The notes under the pieces are model-generated. The model had not been told where the DNA came from, did no database searches, and saw only the letters and a program-made list of their open reading frames with translations. The translations under genes and the position numbers were made by a program. 64,000 nt of DNA from Anisakis pegreffii (lineage: Eukaryota; Nematoda; Chromadorea; Rhabditida; Anisakidae), in assembly GCA_035041965.1 (NCBI GenBank), contig JAPYMA010000341.1:124001-188000 (forward strand). The letters run 5' to 3'. Below, in pieces: positions 55,337 through 64,000 of this stretch. Position 1 is the first letter of the stretch, and the number at the start of each line of letters is the position of its first letter.

Positions 55337-58300
55337 TCGAAGCTTCCTGGTTTTATCCAAAAAGGCGAAATAATTTGGAAAAGTTGCAAAGTACGAGAAT
55401 ACTGTTTCGTTCGCGCTGAAATTTTGGTACATGTTTTCTAAAAGTTTCACTTTCATTTCTTCACATCCAATATAAAAAACAAGAAACTTTTTTCAACTGA
55501 AGGAAGAAGCACGTGAAGGAAAACAATTCGATTGAAACTAATAGCACAAATGTGATATCGATCGAATATTTTTGCGGAAGACATCAGCATTTATCAATTG
55601 TTATCAACGTCAACTCCAGTGTAATTTTTTTCGATGTTATTATCAGCAGGAGCGTGTGAATGCTCAAAGATAAACGTCGTTTTATGACTATCATTAAGCA
55701 GAGCAGAACTACATTTTAGACGTCAGTTCTGAATTAAAAAGTTCGAAGCAAGCACAGATCATAAACCTTAATGTTTTATCTAGATAAGTTTTGTGACTGA
55801 TGTGATTTACACTGATAATCATTGGAGTTAGCGATGCGCCAGAATGATTAATTAATTGGAATAGAAGAAATCAATGAGAATAAATATAGGTGAACTGTTG
55901 TGCAGTCACTGAGAAGCTATCCAATAGGCACTCACTCGAAAAAGGAATAAAGGGATAATTCGAACACACAAATGTAAAGATATCTCATTCGAGAAGTATT
56001 ACTAATTTTATGAAATCAACAGGTATAGGACCACTGAAGTGATGAAGCAGAGGCATATTTCATAGGGAAATGCTGACTGATTGAACGAGGTAATTGAATT
56101 CTTAATTAGTGCCTCACTATTTTAAGGTAGCGATTTCGACGTATTGTGGAGCAAGGATAGTAAAGTTTTGTAAAATTTCGTTCATTTCTAGTGCTCTAAA
56201 CATAGTTGACCACACATAAACGATAATCCTCATATGCATATTTATATGCAAATGGTATTTGTCCAACTGACTCGCTCATGGGATGAATCTAATTAATTTT
56301 CAAAAATGCAAACTGCAACCATTGATGTTCAGTGGAATTCTTACATGGATTGAAAAGTTCTCATCTGAATGAAAACCTTAGATTTCAAATAATTTTGACT
56401 AAACGGTTGATTGATCACGATACAAATATTCCTCTCGAGCAACGTATCACGAATCATATTTTTAATAGCGATAACATCGAATTGTTGTGTGACACGATTG
56501 TTGAACAATCGCTTTTCGAATATTAAAACACTTCCACTTGGTCTGCTGATTTTTCAGCTAATCCCACAGGTTGTGAATAACGCAATTGCTTCGGGCAATA
56601 CAATTGGGCTCCAAGGTGAATGATTGAGCAGTAGACGTGACACTGATGATCCTGATTGTGAATTGATCAATCAGCGGGTTAGACTGAGAACTCAAGGTGA
56701 TAATGTGGTCTCACCGCTTCTTGGAGTTTCCATCATTCCGAATCCAGTAACTAGCGGTAGTGAAAGGCTGACAGCTAGAGATACCGTCAAGGATGATGAA
56801 TGTATCAAATATACAAGTGAATGATGTTCGCACATAAACACTCTTCCACGCAACGAAACGGTTTTAGTTTGGTAGAGAAATAGCAGTGAATACGATGAAT
56901 TACGTTTGCATATTTATACAGTTTCTCATTCCATTCACATCATTTCGTCAAAAGTTTTGCTGTGTTTTGTATAGTTTATAGGCTGTGTGATGTTTGTATT
57001 CAACTTATCAGTTATGAGGAGGTTACTTAGGTGTTCCTGAAGGAAATATGATGTTGACAAGTAATGATGATAAAATGTAGCGCTGACATTTATTGACGTT
57101 CTAGTTTGTCACTTTCAAGTGATTATTTTCGAAACAGAAATGTTTCGAAGTGTTTTCGAATAAGCTAACCAGAGTATTTGCTGATAATCTGATGAGCTAA
57201 CATTCGGAACACATTCAATCAGGAATAAGGCAAATAGATTATAATGTCAACACTGTTTGAATAGCCCTCTTCAGGCAATCACAGGAGAAGAAACACACTC
57301 AAACCACGATTCGAGGAATTGTCCTAATAGGGGGAAGAGTTGAGTCCTGTGAGGCTGACTTTCTGCGGAGCCGAGAAATATCCAAGGCAAATACATTACT
57401 GTTCATTTGTGGCACTAATACAGAGAGAATATATTGCGATTGGCATGAAAACTGGCGATAGTTACATTAATAATTTATGTGCCGATTGGGATTACCATTA
57501 ATTTCATTCAAAGTGATACGGAAAATAACGATGACGTTGGTGAGAAGGAGGAGATTTCCATAAATTCAGCTGAAGTAGTGAGACATCACAGTTGTCGAAT
57601 GGTGCCCAGTAACTGAACAAATTCGGCAATTCAATATTTTGATACTTTAATATGAGTATAAATCAATTCAGCATAAAGTGGATTGTTACAGATTCATATG
57701 AAGCTAATAAATTGAACGTAGAAGAGCTTAATGTTAGCTTCGATAGTATGTGAGCACTGCTTACAGTTAACAGTCGTAAACACGGGGGTGCGCGGGTCAG
57801 GTAAAAATTAACTGCGAACTCAATTTCTCAATGGCTTCCGATAGCAGTCCTTTCATAAAGTTATAATTAATATCGTTTTCGTGAATCTCCGAAGCATATG
57901 CATATGACGATTATGAAATGAACCTAACAACAGAATCAAAATTTCAGTGAAGTAATCTGCCAACCTTTCAAGAGTAAACTCACTTCAGAAGGGTATCACC
58001 GATTTCTTAGAATCAATTCATGTTAAGTCACTGATATAGTTTTGGACTCTCTATTTCACGATATATTTATTAGTTGATGGTTCGTTCTGTTTGTTCTTGA
58101 GTGATCAGTGATCACTGAGGACAGTCGTTTGAGTGCAGCAATGGAATCACTCCGAGAATATTTCACAGAAACTGTGCGCTATGACACCATTATGACGCAC
58201 ATCACAAAGTGTTCATCGTAAATTTTCAGTACCAATCGAGCATGAACAACGAACTCATGAAGTACGACTGGCAACGTGGAGAGATCTGGAAAAGTTGATC

Positions 58301-59076
58301 TTTTACGTATGAATTGAACAATATCAATGAGCATCGAAAAAACTCCCAGGCAATGTTCACGGAACTTTGTTGTACTGATTTTGCGATAAGCTTAAAGGAT
58401 CAAGGAGAATCTTTTCGACGTTGAGTGATAAAATGATCGTTTGTATCATTTCGTATTGCATAGATTCCACTAAATCAACCGTTGTATTTCTTATCGGTCA
58501 TCATTTCAGAAATCGCAATCGCAATAACATATCATTTTACCAAAATTACGAAACAAAAGTATTTTGATTGAGCAAACGGACAGATCATATTAACAACTGC
58601 TGAATGTTTACCTTTTGGGCCGTTTGAAAACGATAAGCTGTGTAGAAGCACAGAGATTGAGAGCAAGCGATTGTGCGACCAGAGTTAAGAGCATTAAAGA
58701 ATGAGAAGTCTGATGAAAACGTTGAACTCAATGTTGGGAGGAGTGAAACGAGAGGAGAAACAGTGTGAAGTGTCTTTTCGCTTGCGATTATTTCTGGATT
58801 GACAAAATGCGAGTGATAATGGAATGAATCGGATGTTTTTGTCATTTCAAATGGCCTCACTTGAGTTGCAAAGTGTATGCAATCGACATGGTTGGTGGCA
58901 AAAAGCTAGGTGCGCGAATTTTATTGTATAATTCTGATGGGAAAATTGAGAATTGTTTGCAGTCACAGAAAAAGAAAATTTTGCATGATCTTAAGAAAAA
59001 TATTTTGCATAAAATGCAAAGTTGCAATGTTAAAATCGCCTTTGTATAACTGAAATGAATTCATTTTGTATTGTAC
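55337..59076. other. upstream of MRP gene, mostly non-coding
   Basis: This should include the MRP promoter. It also has the interrupted coding-like stretch at 56541-56824 and a minus-strand frame at 58585-58860, which ends in a donor-like AAG-gtaaac but has no matching acceptor phase. Confidence 0.5.
56541..56824 (+). pseudogene. coding-like stretch interrupted by an in-frame TGA
   Basis: After an acceptor (gatttttcag at 56547-56556) one frame reads LIPQVVNNAIASGNTIGLQ, then TGA at 56621-56623. It continues in the same frame with RDTDDPDCELINQRVRLRTQ, DNVVSPLLGVSIIPNP and ERLTARDTVKDDE up to a second TGA. Both halves look coding. The simplest reading is a relic exon or transposon fragment. 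No family recognised. Confidence 0.25.
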
Positions 59077-60231
59077 CACAGCCGAGTTGAGTCGTTTGCT
59101 GACTGAATCGAGGTGAGTTCGATTCGTGCGCAGTCTCATTGCTTTGAACGATTCCGCATGCTTGCACACGAGCTCATGAATAACAAACTGTGGGGAATTA
59201 AGAACAAAGCATGAATTACGTTGAAGTGTATGCATTAAAAGTTCATGAAAAAATGATCGCAGTTCCAAATTGACCTCATCTGTTTTGAAACTTATAAGAG
59301 TTGGCATAGAGTTCACTGTTTGTGAATGCATCGCTGACCGACGACACATTCATGTAATCAACAATCACAATTTGTTAGAGGAATACACTTCCTTGTCATC
59401 AGTAAATACCAAATTTGCTGTTTCTCGTCGTGCTTCTTTCCATTCAGCTTTCGATACTTCAGTACCCAGAATTTATCCATCTCTGTCAATCCCAGATGCA
59501 ATCATACTGCCTTATATAAATAACTAATCGTATTTGAAGCATCATGATAGTATTGTGAATATTGCTCGGCAATTTTTTCGAAAATCTTCAGTAATTCACC
59601 GAAATTGTTTGAAAGCGCTCTGCAGATGGGAGACGAATACGAAGAACTCGGTCCAGCACAAGGCTCTACACCGCCGCCAGACACCGGTGCGGCTACTCCA
59701 GGTGGAGCAGCCGCACCACCAGAGCCACCTCCTCCACCTCCTCCCGAGTCGATACAAAAGGTGCCCGGACGAGATGACCGAACCGAACTGGAATCAGAGA
59801 AAGGTAATGACCTGAATAGTATCTGCAGTATAAATATCAACTGATTCTCATGAATTAATGCGAATTTTATTGATACCATACATGGTTGATGATGGAGCCT
59901 GATGTATCACTCATATGGTCGTGCTTACACGAATTTCAGTAAGGTCATGTTGCAACCACTGAAGAGATTCTAGTGATAATTTTTACAAGCGATTTTTCAC
60001 ATCATTTAGCAAGTGCGGTTTTCTTCATCAATCAGCAAGGGCGATCTTCATAATTTCATAGCATTTCAGGAGATTTACCTGGAGGATCTGCCCATCAACA
60101 ATTTTCTTTTTCTCATCATTGAATACATCTTTATGTGATAGTTGTTGTTCGCACTGTTCAACAAATATCATTCTATTTTCCAAGCAATTGCGTATCTGTT
60201 CATTTGAGAGGAATGCGAAGGAATTCTCCAT
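59077..60231 (-). CDS. unassigned gene candidate, at least 3 exons
   Basis: Three exons join in phase: 60079-60231 (ATG start, donor CAG then gtaaat), 59525-59822 (acceptor tactgcag, donor A then gttatt) and 59077-59279 (acceptor aaaacag). The product starts MENSFAFLSNEQIRNC, passes through a Gly/Ala/Pro-rich low-complexity linker with a run of seven Gly, and continues into helical-looking sequence (FGELLKIFEKIAEQYSQYY and EVNLELRSFFHELLM). The helical part recalls BAR-type domains, but I cannot assign a family. The 3' end is unresolved. The plus strand is also open across the middle exon (59626-59803, Pro-rich, donor G then gtaatg), so strand assignment is not certain. Confidence 0.45.
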
Positions 60232-62173
60232 TAATAATACAATTCTTTGAAGCAGTTTTTATTAAATAATAATAATAACTTTTCAATATTATAAGGAGTC
60301 ACATTACAAATGATCATCAAACAGCTGTCCGACAGGAATTAGAAAGTGACGGAATGTATGAGGATATGCTTGAGTTACGATTGCATTGTTTTTGTTATTG
60401 TGTGCGTGTTGAGTTGTTTTTGACTCGAGAGATCATATGCTACGTGGTTACGGCTTAAATTTTTGACAGATTTCACTTGTTTATTACCTCGATTGTTTTC
60501 GTCTTCATTTTCGATGAACAACCAAATGAATCAACTTAATGGAACAACCAAAGAGATCCATGTAGATTTATCGAGTGAATCCGGGACATATATGAGAAGA
60601 ATAAGTTAATAATGTAAATGACAATGATTTTGGAATGCAATGAAATGCTTATCACAAAACAAGACGCAGTTTGAATATGAACTTTGAATTCAATTCAAAG
60701 AAGCGCATTTGGTGTTGTTTACGAGAATGAGGAGGAAGATTTTGGAAGATTTAAACTGGAGAAGAGATTAAATCAAATTGACAATGAGCTGGATTTGCAT
60801 CGTTACATTGTGATTTATTCTTGTTGTTTATATCGTTTACTATTGCACCATTCAAAAACAAATTTATGCATAATTTACATTTTAAGGACGATCCAATGCT
60901 GTATCGCTACATTCAATCAATACTGCACAATGGTTTCAAGTACCAAATCGCCGTTGCAAATACAAAACAAAAACATTTTTGCATTTATTCAAAAAATTCT
61001 ATGCAATAAAACCATATGAATATGCATTATTATCTGTAAAATGTCCATTCATAATTTTGAAAATGAATCATAACAGCGAAAAAAACGAGTGCAATTGATG
61101 GACCACTTCGCATGGGAAACCTTCGAAACAGTCAAAAAAGCAATCATGAGATAATTGAGTAACTGTGAATTGTGCTACTGCCTAATCGCAATACGAGACT
61201 TCTGAGAACAGTTGGTCGTCATTTATTGCTGATAAAACTGATGAAAATATAATAGCATTCACAAATGTATCGCTATAGAAATATCAAATGTGCACTATTC
61301 AACCTAGCTGGAATGTAAATAATTCATTGCAATTTCTAATGGTTCTAACGAAAACATTCCTCTGTATATCGGATTCCAATTTGCTCACAATCATTCTTCA
61401 TTGAGTATTCAGCAACGGTAATTCATTTCCGCTCTGTTCAGTTCTTTCTTCATTCAATTATAAAAAGTACGCATACCAAATCGATTCTGAATAAGCTTAA
61501 TTCATCATTTGATTCTTTCATTTTGTAAATCAGTGAGCAAATCGACTATTTATCAAACAGCAATTGATTGCAAACATGCACTCTTTATACGCTTTTGGGC
61601 GATTATTTAAACAATAACTGAATAAATTTATATGCGTTCGAATTCTGACGCTTACAAATTGAAATGTATATCTGCTTTTGACATGCATATATATGATACC
61701 TATCAATTTATCAATAACCACCTGTTCGATCATTAAATATTTATGCAATAAATTATGGCTTATCGACCAAAAACGAATTGTTCTCATCTAAGCATGGACT
61801 GGAACGTTTTTCCGGCTTGTACATACAGTTATAAGCGGTAAAATATTGATTTAAATAATGAAAAGTTATTCCTAGTTAGCATTAGAATAGAGGAATTGGA
61901 TGGCTAATTCGATCGAAGTATCATCAATACACATTTTGGAACATGTTCAGATTAAATGCGATCGCTTTACTGACAGCAGCAAATATGCAGATGCCTCTGT
62001 AAGTGGCATTCAGATAGTTCATACATTCTAAGTACCAACCAATTTAAAATATGTGCACAAAAATCTCTTACTATTAGCGATAATCTTTATTACAATCACA
62101 ATTGTTGATTTGATCGTTCAAAAATGAGCAGTGCAAAAAGCAATGAATCATTAAAGACATTAAAAGAACATAC
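60232..62173. other. downstream of coronin exon; plus-strand exon-like pieces
   Basis: Two short plus-strand stretches look coding. One is at about 60331-60390, after an acceptor-like catcaaacag, with RQELESDGMYEDMLELRLH. The other is at about 60700-60810, with YENEEEDFGRFKLEKRLNQ. They could belong to a plus-strand gene starting at 59626. No WD-repeat sequence was found. Confidence 0.35.
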
Positions 62174-62362
62174 CTTATTGATAGGCACCACTAAGAATGG
62201 TCCACCAGAGCCTTTTGTGATGACAGCGATAAATTTCGGATTAACCGCACAAAATAGCGATTCCCAAGTGATTTCAGTGATTCGAATATCAGACATACAC
62301 TGCTCATGTTTCACTGGTTTACAGAATACGTGACGGAATTTACTTTGACGTACAATACTCAT
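62174..62362 (-). CDS. cor-1: coronin N-terminal exon
   Basis: ATG at 62362 opens a 63-codon exon that ends in a good donor (AAG then gtatgt). It reads [18 protein letters not shown], then [22 protein letters not shown] and FLVVPINK. This is the start of the coronin family: the [19 protein letters not shown] and FLV-P-K motifs of the N-terminal signature and first blade. Coronins bind F-actin and Arp2/3 through a seven-blade WD40 propeller. I searched the minus strand down to about 56 kb by eye and did not find the following WD-repeat exons. The gene may have a very long intron, or this may be a partial copy. The position where the family normally has Gly-Gln carries Cys-Lys. Confidence 0.85.
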
Positions 62363-63261
62363 AGTCTTAATTGATCAGTGCAGTTGAATGAGGCAATTTT
62401 GATGTGAATACGTTAATGATGAGGTTGATAATGGAATAGATGGCGAATGTGGAAAGTATTTGTTTAGTGATAAGATAAAGAATTACTCAGAATCAATCCC
62501 AATTCACAACACCACACCACTTAAATCTCTTTCAACTCCAACACTTTAATCTCGACGGTGCAGCTAGACGTGTGTGTGTATGTGTGTGTGTGCGGATTGA
62601 AGAATTGTGAACAGGTCGAGAGTCAGATGAATAATGGCAGATAAGTGAGTAATGAAGAGTAGCGTGAGGTATATACTTAGGACGGTTGTTGTTGTTGTTT
62701 TGTTTGTATTATTACTATTATCTTATTGTAGTTTTCACTCTTATCTTGCAGTGCTCTTACTCTTCTTGCACTGCTTCTCCTTTATCCTCTAAGACCGGTT
62801 CGAGAGAGTGCTGCCTATTGTTGGAATATTATTTGCGCTCGTTGCAGTGTTTGTTGTAAGCAACGAGTAATATTCGAGTGAAACGAGATGCAGATGCGCT
62901 GATTGATAGATAGATAGTCGTCACTGCAGTTTGATACTGCTCTGATATTCAGCAGTTATATAGTTGTTGCGTTCGTTCGTCTTGTTGCAGTTGATGTTGT
63001 AATAAACACCCACACATGAATGAATGATTCCAATTTCTTACGTCTTATTCTATTATCTCATTTCACTTCATACTTTTTTTTGTGACTACGAAACTCGCCA
63101 ACCCAATGAATGCGCTTCAGATTCGCTCTAACGCTTCTTGACAGGACACCGTTACTCGTTTCTGGTGCTCTTGCTATATTCTCTTGTAATGGCTTGCTTC
63201 AAAGAGATGAGTTGTTTTTTCTCGAGATGATTTGTTTTCTTCGCTTTCGATATCTTCTCGA
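62363..63261. other. between coronin exon and next gene
   Basis: This is the likely coronin promoter and 5' UTR region on the minus strand. It has a GT dinucleotide run at 62570-62592. No other feature seen. Confidence 0.5.
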
Positions 63262-63360
63262 CTAAACGAACCACTTCTTTCGACGATAAAATTTCTCTTC
63301 CGCCCGTCTTCTGTTCTCCTTATCTCTTCTCGCTAGCCGACGACTCAACTCGATGAACGC
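63262..63360 (-). CDS. probable last exon of a minus-strand gene
   Basis: A strong acceptor (ttttcattacag) is followed by 32 codons and TAG. The peptide is very basic: AFIELSRRLARRDKEN, then RRRAEEKFYRRKKWFV. Composition and acceptor support coding. I do not recognise the family, and the upstream exons would lie to the right, probably beyond the window. Confidence 0.4.
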   Translation of the reverse strand, partial: AFIELSRRLARRDKENRRRAEEKFYRRKKWFV

Positions 63361-63900
63361 CTGTAATGAAAAATAAAACAACGCAACTTCATTTATAAAA
63401 TTCAGCATTTATTCATTCTCAGTACTCATACGCGTTCGATTCATTAAGAAATCAAATGGATAAGTTGATGGCATACCATAAACTTTTACGCTCAATCATT
63501 TGCTAACGTCCTTTCTGCACTAACTACAATTCTTTGCACTCCATCAGCTAATATAATTCATGTGGTATATGCCACATTACAATGAACAATGCCCTAGGCG
63601 TTTTCAGTGCTAATCGAACACTTGCGAAACCAAACGAATCGCACACACATTGGGATAATTCTTGGAAAGATTTCTAATGGTTTTCTTTTTTGTTTTTTCA
63701 AATCCAAAAGTTTTTGCGCTTATTTTTAGGAAATGAATCAGAAAATGAGATACTTTCTTGTGGCTATCGTCTTAAACATTATGTATTTCTTCATATTTAC
63801 TCCATTCTTCATCATGGTGTTACGGTTCTGCCATATATTTCGGGCTTCCAATCCCAGCTGGAGCTTTCAGTCCCAAACGGGTCGCTACAGTCTTTGTGGG

Positions 63901-63992
63901 ATGCAGAAACGGATGGAAATGAGCAATAAGCCACTATTCCGCTATTTCGCTAGTCAATGAACGAGCGGAATAGCGCCTACTGCCCACTTCTG
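63901..63992 (-). mobile_element. hAT-like transposon end at right edge
   Basis: Read on the minus strand it starts cagaagtgggcagtag and continues with ctattccgctc and tagcgaaatagcgg, matching the plan of the element at 44769. The inner part of the element, if any, would extend left toward 63.7 kb. I see no transposase reading frame. Confidence 0.5.
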
Positions 63993-64000
63993 ATTGTTGC

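Noticed and set aside
59069..59130. tRNA B-box-like ggtgagttcgattc near 59.11 kb
   Set aside because: It lies inside a minus-strand exon candidate, has no A box at the right distance, and no arms can be drawn.

Overview
This window looks like nematode nuclear DNA. It is AT-rich and gene-poor. Its genes are split by many short GT-AG introns, whose acceptors are mostly of the tttcag type. The best-preserved proteins (a GAS1/GDNF-receptor-like protein of the phg-1 type, a long MRP-type ABC transporter and a coronin) match families known in nematodes. Long non-coding stretches, dispersed repeats and hAT-like ends suggest a larger-genome, possibly parasitic (clade III-like) species rather than a compact Caenorhabditis. 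The clade is an inference.

Layout. 1-13.9 kb is mostly non-coding. It holds two dispersed repeat pairs, tRNA-like fragments and isolated exon candidates (3509-3721, 5672-5979, and a duplicated exon-like unit at 7048/7376). 14.0-15.05 kb (minus) has a possible three-exon small membrane protein. 15-21.9 kb is non-coding apart from a weak first-exon candidate at 19359-19517 and a 72-bp tandem repeat at 20211-20426. 21957-25329 (plus) is a complete four-exon phg-1/GAS1-like gene. 25.3-28.1 kb is non-coding. 28098-31658 (minus) is a complete nine-exon mitochondrial carrier of the SLC25A33/36 pyrimidine-nucleotide type. 31.7-37.9 kb is mostly non-coding, with palindromes and one exon candidate. 37924-55336 (minus) is a complete ABCC/MRP transporter that I could resolve into 32 phase-consistent exons (about 1582 residues). 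Its introns hold two identical tRNA-Gly(GCC) genes, a GC-rich inverted-repeat element and hAT-like/MITE-like debris. 55.4-64 kb has an unassigned minus-strand gene candidate (59077-60231), a clear coronin N-terminal exon (62174-62362, minus) whose WD-repeat exons I could not find, and a probable last exon of another minus-strand gene (63262-63360).

The genes do not form an obvious pathway. They are a membrane drug/conjugate exporter, a mitochondrial nucleotide carrier, a GPI-type surface protein and an actin regulator. I found no novel multi-gene system. The more unusual signals are the tRNA pair inside MRP introns, the apparent non-GT donor next to a transposon end, the orphan coronin exon, and locally duplicated exon-like and minisatellite units.
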